In this document: piece by piece, positions 14,511 through 23,968 of the stretch
Position numbering within the stretch: the stretch's first letter is position 1
Layout of the letters: the number at the start of each line of letters is the position of its first letter
NCBI GenBank assembly: GCA_026988395.1
Contig: JALSLI010000133.1
Coordinates: 1-47,134, forward strand
Source: Flavobacteriaceae bacterium
GTDB lineage: Bacteria; Bacteroidota; Bacteroidia; Flavobacteriales; Flavobacteriaceae
Length of the DNA stretch: 47,134 bases
Direction of reading: 5' to 3'
Notes under the pieces: generated by a model
Told to the model about the DNA's origin: nothing
Database searches by the model: none
What the model saw: only the letters and a program-made list of their open reading frames with translations
Made by a program: the position numbers and the translations under genes

Positions 14511-15320
14511 TTGGAAAAACTTAAAACTAAAATAAATTTCACAAATTCAATTAGAAATCAATTTAAAATAAGTGTTTTAATCGGGTTTTTTATTTTTTTT
14601 ATACTAAAATTTATAAGTCCTTTTAATAGTAATGAGTTCCATTCCAGGCACAAAACCTTTTATTTATTAGGCTTTGGACTAATTACAACTATTTTATATT
14701 TTTTTCATAGTAATATAGAAACTTTATTTTATAGGAAAAATAAAAAAAATTGGACTGTCAAAAACGAAATTTTTTCACTATTTATTTTCTTCTTAATTTC
14801 AGGAACAATTATCTATCTTTATAACTATATATTTATTAATCAATACAAATATTCCTTTAAAAGTCATTGTGAATATCTCATAAAAAGAGTATTCGTTTTT
14901 ATTCCAATAGTTTTACCATTTCTTGTATTTCTACGAAATTATTTTGGGGAATTAAATAAAGAAAAATTACACAATAAATATATAACCATTAAAGGATATA
15001 ATAAAAAAGAAAAATTAAAAATTAAGGAAGATAAATTAAAATACATCAAGGCTTCCGAAAATTATATTATTATCGTTTTTCTTAATAAAGAAAAAGAAAT
15101 TAAAACAATAATGTTTCGTAGCACATTATCAAATGTACATAAACAACTTCCTTTTTTAGAAAAATGCCATCGCTCTTATTTAGTAAACACGAAAAATATT
15201 AAGGAAATTAAGGGGAATTCTCAAAATGCAATTATTCTATTTAAAAATCACAATGCGAAAATACCACTTTCAAAAACTTTTTATAAAAAAATTCTTACAA
15301 TAGTTAATAATAACTCCTAA
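14511..15320 (+). CDS. Membrane-anchored LytTR-domain transcription regulator
   Basis: A 269-residue protein with four predicted membrane helices (about 18-37, 48-66, 88-106, 125-142) and a C-terminal LytTR DNA-binding domain (about 168-265). The LytTR signature CHRSYLVNTKNIKEI (219-233) is clear. There is no response-regulator receiver domain, so the signal is probably sensed by the membrane part or not by phosphorylation. No ATG or GTG is available before the membrane region. TTG at 14511, giving MEKLKTK, is the best start; an earlier TTG at 14466 would add 15 residues. The next gene encodes a secreted protease-like protein and may be its target. Confidence 0.8.
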   Translation: MEKLKTKINFTNSIRNQFKISVLIGFFIFFILKFISPFNSNEFHSRHKTFYLLGFGLITTILYFFHSNIETLFYRKNKKNWTVKNEIFSLFIFFLISGTIIYLYNYIFINQYKYSFKSHCEYLIKRVFVFIPIVLPFLVFLRNYFGELNKEKLHNKYITIKGYNKKEKLKIKEDKLKYIKASENYIIIVFLNKEKEIKTIMFRSTLSNVHKQLPFLEKCHRSYLVNTKNIKEIKGNSQNAIILFKNHNAKIPLSKTFYKKILTIVNNNS

Positions 15321-15338
15321 ATACAGTTATTATTTTGT

Positions 15339-15356
15339 CACTAATTTTAGTGTTTT
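15339..15356 (+). terminator. Weak hairpin after the LytTR gene
   Basis: CACTA (15339-15343), loop ATTT, TAGTG (15348-15352), then TTTT. The stem has only five pairs, so it is a weak terminator at best. It lies 18 bases after the stop codon. Confidence 0.35.
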
Positions 15357-15390
15357 ATCACAAACTAATTCTATTATTAAATTAGAAAAC

Positions 15391-15398
15391 TAAATTTG
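15391..15398 (+). promoter_or_regulatory. Candidate -7 element of the S41-like protease gene
   Basis: TAAATTTG fits TAnnTTTG. At the ideal -33 distance (15369-15371) the sequence is TTC, one base off TTG. The predicted leader is about 20 bases. It would give the protease gene a transcript separate from the LytTR gene. Confidence 0.45.
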
Positions 15399-15425
15399 AT
15401 TTCTCAATATTTTAATAAAAAAATT

Positions 15426-16766
15426 ATGAAACTACTTATTATAGCCTTTTCAATTTTGAATCTAAGTTCGATTTTCGCACAAACTCATAAGAATGAAAAT
15501 TATAAAACTGAAATAAATTTTGGTAACGGATTTATTGTAACCTCATTTTTAAAAGTAAAACAAAAAAAGAACAAAATTAGATTGACATCGCCTAAAAATT
15601 CAGATGTAAGACTGGTAGGTTTTTTAAAAGCAAAAACAGGGCGATTATTGGGTAAAAGCCCTAAAAAAGGGATTTTAGTAAGAATTAATGCTGTTCTAAA
15701 AAAAGATAGTTTATCAGGTTATATCTCAACGACATTACTCGATAAATTACAATTAAAAGGGAAACTAAAAAATGGCTTATTAACAGGTATAATTTACAAA
15801 AACAAAAAAATCGTTGGAAATATTAAAGGAAAAAAGAGCAAACAAACAAAAATAAAATACAGTCATTTGTATCAAAAAATAATAAAACTTACCGAACAAA
15901 ATTTATTTTCACACGAATTTTTAAAATCGGATAAATGGAAAAAATATAAAAAAGAATTAAAAAAGAAATTAGATAAAGTCCAAGATGATATAGAATTATA
16001 TATTGCCTTTAAAATGTTAAATTTCAAGCTTCCTTTTAGCCATTATTATTTGATTATACGAGAAAAATCAAATAAAAAGATGGATGAAATCAAGGAACAA
16101 GCAGTTGTTTACGAAAAGAAAAATGCAAATACCGATTATCTTAAAATTAAAAATTTTAGTACTTCTCAAAAAGAATTATCAATTATTTTACCCAAAATTT
16201 TAAAATCCAAACCCAATAATCTCATTATAGATTTAAGGGATAATCCGGGAGGTGGAATTGAGGCCGCTTTTGAATTTGGAAAATATTTCATAAGCAACAA
16301 CTCAGAAATCGGATTTTTTGTTACTAATAAACTTCAATATACAGGATTCGATTATCAGTTGTTTAGAACTCTTCCAAAAGCAAAGCCTCAAACTACTATC
16401 GAATTTATTGAATACTTAAAACACAAAAAAGGAGCACAACTTGTTTTTGATAAGTCTAATATACCTACGTTTTCGGGACATCTTTATGTTTTAACCAATC
16501 GATACACAGGTAGTACTTGTGAACCTATTGTTTATATACTAAAAAAGAGTAAAACAGCAACAATTATCGGAGAAAAAACAGCAGGAGCAATGCTAAGTGG
16601 TACTTCGTTTAATCTTTCCGATAAATACAACCTTTTCATACCAATAGCAGATTTTTATACTCGAGATGGTGTTCGTCTCGAAGGACTTGGTGTTACTCCT
16701 GATATTATTACAAAATCAGATGAAGCCTTGAATAAAACATTAGAAATTATAAAGAAAAATAAATAG
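15426..16766 (+). CDS. Secreted S41-family peptidase-like protein
   Basis: A 446-residue protein with a signal peptide (1-19, ending SIFAQ), a lysine-rich beta-type N-terminal region with no recognised domain, and a C-terminal S41 peptidase domain (about 235-440). Family motifs are LIIDLRDNPGGGIEAAFEFG and TGSTCEPIVYIL, where S363 aligns with the nucleophile, then GEKTAGAML. CtpA-type proteases carry their catalytic lysine in TFGKG; here that stretch reads TAGAM, so the Ser/Lys dyad is not evident and the protein may belong to the tricorn/IRBP-like branch or be inactive. No PDZ domain is seen. ATG 15426 directly precedes the signal peptide. Confidence 0.8.
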   Translation: MKLLIIAFSILNLSSIFAQTHKNENYKTEINFGNGFIVTSFLKVKQKKNKIRLTSPKNSDVRLVGFLKAKTGRLLGKSPKKGILVRINAVLKKDSLSGYISTTLLDKLQLKGKLKNGLLTGIIYKNKKIVGNIKGKKSKQTKIKYSHLYQKIIKLTEQNLFSHEFLKSDKWKKYKKELKKKLDKVQDDIELYIAFKMLNFKLPFSHYYLIIREKSNKKMDEIKEQAVVYEKKNANTDYLKIKNFSTSQKELSIILPKILKSKPNNLIIDLRDNPGGGIEAAFEFGKYFISNNSEIGFFVTNKLQYTGFDYQLFRTLPKAKPQTTIEFIEYLKHKKGAQLVFDKSNIPTFSGHLYVLTNRYTGSTCEPIVYILKKSKTATIIGEKTAGAMLSGTSFNLSDKYNLFIPIADFYTRDGVRLEGLGVTPDIITKSDEALNKTLEIIKKNK

Positions 16767-16808
16767 CACATAAATCCACCACATTAATACAAGTTGTTTA
16801 ATTAATCC

Positions 16809-17690
16809 CTAAAAATAAACACCTAAAAACTGCCATTTATTAACATTAGAATACACAAGTGCCGGAGCAGGAATTTTAATAAAATTAACCGTATTAAAAA
16901 GTAATTTTAAAAATTTTGATTTGGTTTTGATTTTCGTCAAATCCACATCTAACGAAAGATAAAACTGACGGTAACGGTTGTCCATTGGAATATTATTTCC
17001 GTGTAACATTCCTTCTGCTCCGTAGCCAAAAGCCACATTTAACCATTTAGGGAATTTACTTTTTTTGTTAAAAGACCAAATATTAACCGATAACCAATAG
17101 GTTTGCCCGTTATAATCTTTTAAAGTTTGTTCCATAAAATTAGCACCTAACAAATCCGGATTTTGAAATGCATAATCGGTTTGGTGAAAGGAATATTTTA
17201 ATAAAATACGTTGTTCATTCCATAACAATTCTTGACCTACCAACAAACCGGTACCCGATAAATTTGCCAACATATCACCTGTTGAAAACCCCCATTCTTT
17301 TGAAAATCCGTCCATTACCTCAACCGTAGTTAAAAAAACAAAACCTAAACTACTTCCAAACAACAATTGATTTTTTTTAGATTCACCTGACCAATCCAGT
17401 AATTCCATTCCGATTTTACCAACATAATACGAAGTCATCATATGTCCAATTTTATCCATCTGCAACCATTCTTTATTATCATTAATTGTATGAAAATGGC
17501 TTCTTGGATATTTTGCATACCACAATTGGTTTAGACCAAGCATCGAAACACCATAAGTTGTTAAACCGGAATACAACAAAACCTTTCTTTTTTGTATGTT
17601 TAAGCTGTCCGATTTTTTAAAAAAAGGATTGTTTTGTGCATAAAAAATTTGAGAAACAACTAAAAATAATATAACTACACGGTATTTCAT
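16809..17690 (-). CDS. DUF2279 family exported protein
   Basis: A 293-residue protein of the DUF2279 type found in Bacteroidota. A signal peptide covers 1-18 (ending IFYAQ). The conserved core has WLQMDKIGHMMTSYYVGKIG, the ATTVEVMDG-like stretch TTVEVMDGFSKEWGFS, and GDMLANLSGTG; these histidine and aspartate residues recall YfiM-like proteins. The C-terminal half alternates beta-strand-like segments, suggesting an outer-membrane association. Function is unknown. Its start overlaps the acyltransferase stop by one base (TAATG), so the two are translationally coupled and may share a role in the cell envelope. Confidence 0.8.
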   Translation of the reverse strand: MKYRVVILFLVVSQIFYAQNNPFFKKSDSLNIQKRKVLLYSGLTTYGVSMLGLNQLWYAKYPRSHFHTINDNKEWLQMDKIGHMMTSYYVGKIGMELLDWSGESKKNQLLFGSSLGFVFLTTVEVMDGFSKEWGFSTGDMLANLSGTGLLVGQELLWNEQRILLKYSFHQTDYAFQNPDLLGANFMEQTLKDYNGQTYWLSVNIWSFNKKSKFPKWLNVAFGYGAEGMLHGNNIPMDNRYRQFYLSLDVDLTKIKTKSKFLKLLFNTVNFIKIPAPALVYSNVNKWQFLGVYF

Positions 17691-18574
17691 TAATTTTTAG
17701 GAGCTTTATCTTTATGTTTAAATCTACGGTGCGACCACATATAAAATTCCGGTTTTTCTTTAATTTGCTGTTCTACATTATCTAAAAACATATCGGTAAT
17801 TTCATAATCTTGATAATTTTTTGGGTTCTTCGTTAACACTTTAAACTCTGTTTCATAAAATCCGCGTTTTATTTTTTTAGTCTTCATCATAACAACCGCA
17901 AAATCATTTCTTTTCGCCAAATATTCGGCACCTGTATGCACAGGAACTTTAACCCCAAAAAAGGCTCGCCAATAACGTGTTTTATAAACCATTGGTGATT
18001 GATCGCTTAACAAACCGTAAATTGCGGTAATATTCTTTTTTTTATTTTCTTCTAAAAATGTAATCAATCTTCCGGTTGTTTGCAAAGCTGTACCAAATCT
18101 ACCTCTGGATTTACGGATGACCTTATCAAAATATTTGTTCTGAATACGACTATAAGCAGCAACTCCCAAACAATCTACATAGGTATTTAGAATAAAAATC
18201 CACTCCCAATTTGCATAATGTGAACCCATTAAAATAATACTCTGTCCATTATTTACAATATTTTGAATTACCTCAATATTTTTAAACGTATATCGGTTTT
18301 TAAGGTTTTTTTCCGAAATGGTAAACGATTTTAACATTTCAATAAAAATATCGATAAAATGACGGTAAAATTTCTTCTGAATTTTAATAATTTCCTTTTC
18401 ATCTTTATCCGGAAAAGCTATTTTTAAATTATTATTTACAACCTCTTTGCGATAACCAAATACATAATAAACCAAATAATAAAAAAAATCGGATATTTTA
18501 TAAAGAACCGGTAAAGGCAAAATTGAAAAGAACCAAATTATTGGATATACTAATAAAAAAAGGAGTAATTGCAT
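17690..18574 (-). CDS. LpxL/HtrB-type lipid A acyltransferase family protein
   Basis: A 294-residue lysophospholipid acyltransferase of the HtrB/LpxL type. One N-terminal membrane anchor (2-19) precedes the catalytic box H119-YANW-E124 (an HX4E variant of HX4D/E) within SIILMGSHYANWEW. Later family motifs are GLLSDQSP and WSHRRFK near the C-terminus. Such enzymes add secondary acyl chains to lipid A or, in some Bacteroidota, make other N- or O-acylated lipids. ATG 18574 is preferred over a TTG six codons upstream. It is divergent from the rhomboid gene and coupled to the DUF2279 gene downstream. Confidence 0.88.
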   Translation of the reverse strand: MQLLLFLLVYPIIWFFSILPLPVLYKISDFFYYLVYYVFGYRKEVVNNNLKIAFPDKDEKEIIKIQKKFYRHFIDIFIEMLKSFTISEKNLKNRYTFKNIEVIQNIVNNGQSIILMGSHYANWEWIFILNTYVDCLGVAAYSRIQNKYFDKVIRKSRGRFGTALQTTGRLITFLEENKKKNITAIYGLLSDQSPMVYKTRYWRAFFGVKVPVHTGAEYLAKRNDFAVVMMKTKKIKRGFYETEFKVLTKNPKNYQDYEITDMFLDNVEQQIKEKPEFYMWSHRRFKHKDKAPKN

Positions 18575-18610
18575 TCTTAAAATTTTAAGCAAATATCGGA
18601 TTTTTAATTT

Positions 18611-18618
18611 TATATTTG
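18611..18618 (+). promoter_or_regulatory. Candidate -7 element of the rhomboid gene
   Basis: TATATTTG is a perfect -7 box 21 bases before the ATG at 18640. No TTG is present at the matching -33 distance. Confidence 0.45.
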
Positions 18619-18639
18619 TATAATCTAAATAAAAATATA

Positions 18640-19278
18640 ATGGATATCATTACACTAATTATTATTGGTATTACCGCAGCTATATCGTATAAAGGTTTTA
18701 ACGATAGAGACTTTTTTGACAAATATAAATTTAATATAAGTGCTATAAAACGAGGCGAAAAAATACGATTTCTTTCTGCAGGGTTTTTACATGCAGATAT
18801 GATGCATCTTATCTTTAATATGCTAACCTTATACTTCTTTGCAAATTATATTATCTTCCATTTAGGTCGTATTAATTTTGTAATTATTTATTTAGGAAGT
18901 TTGCTTGCCGGAAATTTAATTACGTATTATTTTCACAAAAATCAACCAAATTACAGTGCTATTGGAGCTTCGGGAGCTGTAATGGGAATTTTATACAGTG
19001 CCATTTTAATTAATCCACATATCACATTAGGTCTTTTTGGAATTATTCCGATTCCGGGATTTGTCTTTGCAATAGGTTATTTGGTTTATTCTATTTACGG
19101 TATGAAAAACAGTATTGGTAATATAGGTCATACGGCTCATCTTGGAGGAGCAATTGCAGGTTATTTACTAACTATTTTATTGTATCCGCAAGTTTTAGAA
19201 ACCAGTAGAACTATGGTAATTGTCTTGGCGATACCTATAATTTTAATTTACGTTTTTAGAGATAAGATAAAACTATAA
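18640..19278 (+). CDS. Rhomboid-family intramembrane serine protease
   Basis: A 212-residue, six-helix rhomboid. Catalytic S111 lies in GASGAVMG and H167 in GHTAHLGG. H56 and N60 in HLIFNMLTLYFF are the residues that form the oxyanion hole in GlpG-type enzymes. All expected active-site positions are present, so it should be active. Rhomboids cut transmembrane proteins within or next to the membrane; the substrate is not indicated. The ATG at 18640 (MDIITL) sits just in front of the first helix. It converges with ctlX, with the stops adjacent. Confidence 0.92.
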   Translation: MDIITLIIIGITAAISYKGFNDRDFFDKYKFNISAIKRGEKIRFLSAGFLHADMMHLIFNMLTLYFFANYIIFHLGRINFVIIYLGSLLAGNLITYYFHKNQPNYSAIGASGAVMGILYSAILINPHITLGLFGIIPIPGFVFAIGYLVYSIYGMKNSIGNIGHTAHLGGAIAGYLLTILLYPQVLETSRTMVIVLAIPIILIYVFRDKIKL

Positions 19279-20205
19279 CTAAAAAATCTCCGCTAGCATA
19301 CATCGCACACTGCCACCACCAAATTTTTCGATTGTTGGTATGGAAACACTTACAATTTTACCAAATTTTTCCAATTGTAAAATTTGCACTTCCGTAAGTG
19401 ATTTTTTTGCCCGATTGCTCATTACGATAATATCGGAATTATTTCCCTTTAACAAAAGTGTGTTTCCTGCAAAACTAGCGATTTGATCTTCTGTTAATTT
19501 AATAATTTCCTTACCGGAATTTTTTAACGAAAGTAACACCTTTTCTCGTTCTGACAAATCATCAATTGCATCTAAACAAATCATGGCATAATCTGTACCA
19601 ATACTCATCATTACATTTGTGTGATAAATTGGTTTTCTATAATTTTCAACTGTTTGGAAAGATGTAAAAGTAACAGGTTTATACTTATTTTCACTACAAA
19701 ATTGCATAAAAAGAGATTTATCGGCACGAGATGATAAAGAACAATATGCAACATTATTTTTTCTGTCTAATACCATTGCTCCTGTGCCTTCTAAAAATTT
19801 ATTTTCAGTTTCAAAGGATGTATAATCAATAATTTTACGGTACTTAAATCCGGATAAAGCAATTGTATCTAAAATATCCAAACGCCTTTCTTTACGTCTA
19901 TTTTCGGCAAGCATCGGATACAAAACTACTTTTTCGTTTCTATGAAAAGAAATCCAATTATTAGGGAATATCGCATCAGGCGTAAAAGGCGATATGGTAT
20001 CTTTAATTGAAATTACTTGTATTCCGTTAGATTGTAATATTTCTTTTAAACCTAAAAATTCCTCCAAAGCAAATTGCTGTACATGTTTTGAAGGAATTGT
20101 ATCATCTTGTTTTTGATAATAATTTGATTTAACGGTTTCTTCATTCATCTGAAAAGAAACTGGTTCAATCATCAAAACAGTATTCGTTACAAAATTTTTA
20201 TGCAT
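19279..20205 (-). CDS. ctlX: Citrulline hydrolase-like amidinotransferase-fold protein (CtlX type)
   Basis: A 308-residue member of the guanidino-group-modifying superfamily. Visible family marks are VLMIEPVSF, FPNNWISFH, FLEGTGAMVLDR, the histidine segment YHTNVMMSIG, and the C-terminal nucleophile C302 in GGGSVRCMLAEIF. These match the CtlX (citrulline utilization hydrolase) group related to arginine deiminase. ATG 20205 is chosen; it overlaps the arginase stop by 8 bases, implying translational coupling. Together with arginase it suggests handling of arginine and citrulline to ornithine. The CtlX assignment rests on overall pattern; substrate is not proven. Confidence 0.8.
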   Translation of the reverse strand: MHKNFVTNTVLMIEPVSFQMNEETVKSNYYQKQDDTIPSKHVQQFALEEFLGLKEILQSNGIQVISIKDTISPFTPDAIFPNNWISFHRNEKVVLYPMLAENRRKERRLDILDTIALSGFKYRKIIDYTSFETENKFLEGTGAMVLDRKNNVAYCSLSSRADKSLFMQFCSENKYKPVTFTSFQTVENYRKPIYHTNVMMSIGTDYAMICLDAIDDLSEREKVLLSLKNSGKEIIKLTEDQIASFAGNTLLLKGNNSDIIVMSNRAKKSLTEVQILQLEKFGKIVSVSIPTIEKFGGGSVRCMLAEIF

Positions 20206-21163
20206 CAATATTTGTATTGTAAACTTTTTCAGTAACCGTTTCCAAAATATCAAAAGCGGTTTCAGCCATAACATTTCCTTTGATATCTAATAACGGATTT
20301 ACCTCTACAAACTCAATACAAACTACTTTTTTCGAATCAATAATACGCTTTGTAATATCCTTTATTTCTTGCGGATCAAAGCCTTTTGGCACAGGTGTTC
20401 CGGTTCCGTAAGAAACCATATCGCAATCCATACTATCTACATCAAAAGAAATATAAATCACATCGCAATTTTTTAATTTGTCTAATGCTTCATCTACGCA
20501 AACATCTAAACCGCGATAACGAACTTCTGCAACTTTATAATTTCTAATATTATATTTTTCAATTTGTGCATCCTCAGGAGCTTCAGTATCTCGAACACCA
20601 AAATAAACCAAATCTTCCGGCAATAATTTCTGCACAGGTATTTCAATATTTTTCATTCTCTCCCACAACTCTGCCGTATCTCTAGAAACTTCATTTACCT
20701 GATAATCTAAATTATCATCCGCAATAGCAGCTGCCAAAGGCATACCGTGAATATTTCCGGAAGGCGAAGTATATGGCGAATGAATATCTGCATGTGCATC
20801 AATCCAAATTACACCAACACGCTGTCGCGGAAAAGCCGCTTTTACTCCACTTATACTTCCTAATGCAGAAGAATGATCACCGGACAAAACAATGGGAAAT
20901 CTCTTTTCCTGCAAGTTAACTTTAACATGATTTGCCACTCTAATACATTGTGTTAAAACACTATCTATTCTTTTTGCAAACGAATTATTTACTTTGTTAT
21001 AAATGGATTCATTTTCGGTTACTACATCTTCATGAGCAAATTTATTAAAATAATCATTTTGTGCATTTATTGCAGCAATTTCAATGGCATCGACTCCTAA
21101 ATCGGAACCTCTTGTTCCTGCACCAATATCGGATCTATTCTTAATTAATCTAATAGATTTCAT
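20198..21163 (-). CDS. rocF: Arginase
   Basis: A 321-residue ureohydrolase. Manganese ligands are H97 (GDHSS), D122, H124 and D126 (IDAHADIH), and D241 and D243 (SFDVDSMD). The substrate loop SPSGNIHGMPLA, which reads the amino-acid end of arginine, is intact and favours arginase over agmatinase or formiminoglutamase; GTGTPVPKG and VEFVEVNP also fit. It hydrolyses arginine to ornithine and urea. The downstream ctlX start lies inside its last codons. A hairpin at 21181-21204 separates it from gltA, so it may be expressed by readthrough or from a weak promoter. Confidence 0.92.
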   Translation of the reverse strand: MKSIRLIKNRSDIGAGTRGSDLGVDAIEIAAINAQNDYFNKFAHEDVVTENESIYNKVNNSFAKRIDSVLTQCIRVANHVKVNLQEKRFPIVLSGDHSSALGSISGVKAAFPRQRVGVIWIDAHADIHSPYTSPSGNIHGMPLAAAIADDNLDYQVNEVSRDTAELWERMKNIEIPVQKLLPEDLVYFGVRDTEAPEDAQIEKYNIRNYKVAEVRYRGLDVCVDEALDKLKNCDVIYISFDVDSMDCDMVSYGTGTPVPKGFDPQEIKDITKRIIDSKKVVCIEFVEVNPLLDIKGNVMAETAFDILETVTEKVYNTNIDA

Positions 21164-21180
21164 AATATATTGTTTAAACC

Positions 21181-21204
21181 AAAGACTGCCTTACGACAGT
21201 CTTT
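21181..21204 (-). terminator. Hairpin between gltA and the arginase gene
   Basis: AAAGACTG (21181-21188), an eight-base loop, CAGTCTTT (21197-21204): eight perfect pairs. On the minus strand it follows the gltA stop but the run of T behind it is short (TTTGGTTT). On the plus strand a stronger T-run follows, though no plus-strand gene precedes it. It could partly terminate gltA transcripts and set the arginase level. Confidence 0.5.
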
Positions 21205-21217
21205 TTGTTTTATTAAT

Positions 21218-22504
21218 TTATCTTTTATTTATCGGTACAAACTTACGTAATTTTTCTCCTACGTATAATTGTCTTGGTCTTCCGATAGGTTCATTATTTA
21301 AACGCATTTCACGCCACTGGGCAATCCATCCCGGCAATCTACCAATAGCAAACATTACGGTAAACATTTCGGTAGGAATACCTAATGCTCTATAAATTAT
21401 ACCGGAATAAAAATCTACATTTGGATATAATTTACGTTTCACGAAATACTCATCTTGTAAAGCTACTTTTTCCAACTTTTTAGCAATTTCCAAAATAGGA
21501 TCTTCAATACCTAAATCAGCTAAAACTTCATCTGCCGATTTTTTAATAATTCTCGCTCTAGGATCAAAATTTTTATATACACGATGACCAAATCCCATTA
21601 AACGGAAAGAATCATTTTTATCTTTTGCTTTATTGATGTATTTTTCTACGTCACCACCATCTTTAGCAATATCTTCCAACATTTCAATTACAGCTTGATT
21701 TGCACCTCCATGTAATGGTCCCCAAAGAGCGGAAACACCTGCCGAGATAGAAGCAAACATACCAGCATGCGAAGAACCAACCAGACGCACCGTAGAAGTA
21801 GAACAGTTTTGCTCATGATCTTCATGTAAAATCAATAATTGGTCCAATGCGTTTACAACTATTGGATTAGGTTTATATGGTTCAGTTGGAATTTTAAACA
21901 TCATTTCCAAAATATTTTCGATATATCCAACTTGATTGTTGGCATAATTTAGTGGTTCTCCTAAATTCTTTTTGTGTGCCCAAGCTGCAAGTACCGGAAT
22001 TTTAGCTAAGGTTTTACAAATTGCCTGATACATTTCTTCTTCATCTTCTATATTAACAGACTGCGGATTAAAAGCAGTCAAAGCAGAAGTTAACGAAGAT
22101 AAAATACCCATTGGATGTGCACTTTTAGGAAAACCATCAATAATGTCTTTCATTTCTTCATTAATCATGGTGTAAGACTTGATTGTTTTTATAAACTTAT
22201 CAAATTCTATTTTTGTTGGTAATTCACCAAAAATAATTAAATATGCTACTTCTAAAAAAGTAGAATTTTCGGCTAAATCTTCTAAAGCATAACCTCTATA
22301 TCGTAAAATTCCTTTTTCACCATCTAAAAAAGTAATTTTACTTTTACAAGAACCGGTATTTTTAAAACCTGGATCTAATGTAATTAAACCTCCTGTTAAT
22401 ACTCTTAATTTTTTGATATCGATGGCTTTTTCACCTTCGGTACCTATTTCAATCGGCAATTCTATTCGCTCACCATTTACCTCAATTATTGCTTTATCTG
22501 ACAT
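21218..22504 (-). CDS. gltA: Citrate synthase
   Basis: A 428-residue type II (Gram-negative-like) citrate synthase. The catalytic regions are SSHAGMFASISAGVSALWGPLHGG and MGFGHRVYKNFDPRA, and the family C-terminus GRLPGWIAQWREM is present. The N-terminal ~50 residues form the small beta domain seen in large hexameric enzymes. It condenses acetyl-CoA and oxaloacetate. A strong terminator ends the eno transcript upstream, so gltA should have its own promoter in the ~100 bases before its ATG; a TAGCTTTA box (22568-22575, minus) is a weak candidate. Confidence 0.97.
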   Translation of the reverse strand: MSDKAIIEVNGERIELPIEIGTEGEKAIDIKKLRVLTGGLITLDPGFKNTGSCKSKITFLDGEKGILRYRGYALEDLAENSTFLEVAYLIIFGELPTKIEFDKFIKTIKSYTMINEEMKDIIDGFPKSAHPMGILSSLTSALTAFNPQSVNIEDEEEMYQAICKTLAKIPVLAAWAHKKNLGEPLNYANNQVGYIENILEMMFKIPTEPYKPNPIVVNALDQLLILHEDHEQNCSTSTVRLVGSSHAGMFASISAGVSALWGPLHGGANQAVIEMLEDIAKDGGDVEKYINKAKDKNDSFRLMGFGHRVYKNFDPRARIIKKSADEVLADLGIEDPILEIAKKLEKVALQDEYFVKRKLYPNVDFYSGIIYRALGIPTEMFTVMFAIGRLPGWIAQWREMRLNNEPIGRPRQLYVGEKLRKFVPINKR

Positions 22505-22607
22505 AATTTTATTTTTTAATATTCTCTAATAATTCGGCTACTAATTTACAATTTTTTAGGCAATCTGTAAAGCTAAAATATTGTTTTTTATCAACCGTAA
22601 ATATGAA

Positions 22608-22635
22608 AAAAGCTGTTGTTAAAACAACAGCTTTT
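22608..22635 (-). terminator. Intrinsic terminator of the carA-eno transcript
   Basis: AAAAGCTGTTGT (22608-22619), a four-base loop, ACAACAGCTTTT (22624-22635): twelve perfect pairs, followed on the minus strand by T residues. It is 35 bases past the eno stop. Confidence 0.9.
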
Positions 22636-22669
22636 AGCTTTATTCCTGATTGTGTATTAACCCGAAAAA

Positions 22670-23968
<1,299 letters not shown>

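Noticed and set aside
15323-15331. ACAGTTATT as a LytTR binding site
   Set aside because: LytTR regulators usually bind two direct repeats at a fixed spacing; only one imperfect copy was found.
21181-21206. Hairpin and T-run as a plus-strand terminator
   Set aside because: No plus-strand gene precedes it; it is listed instead as an element in the gltA-arginase gap.
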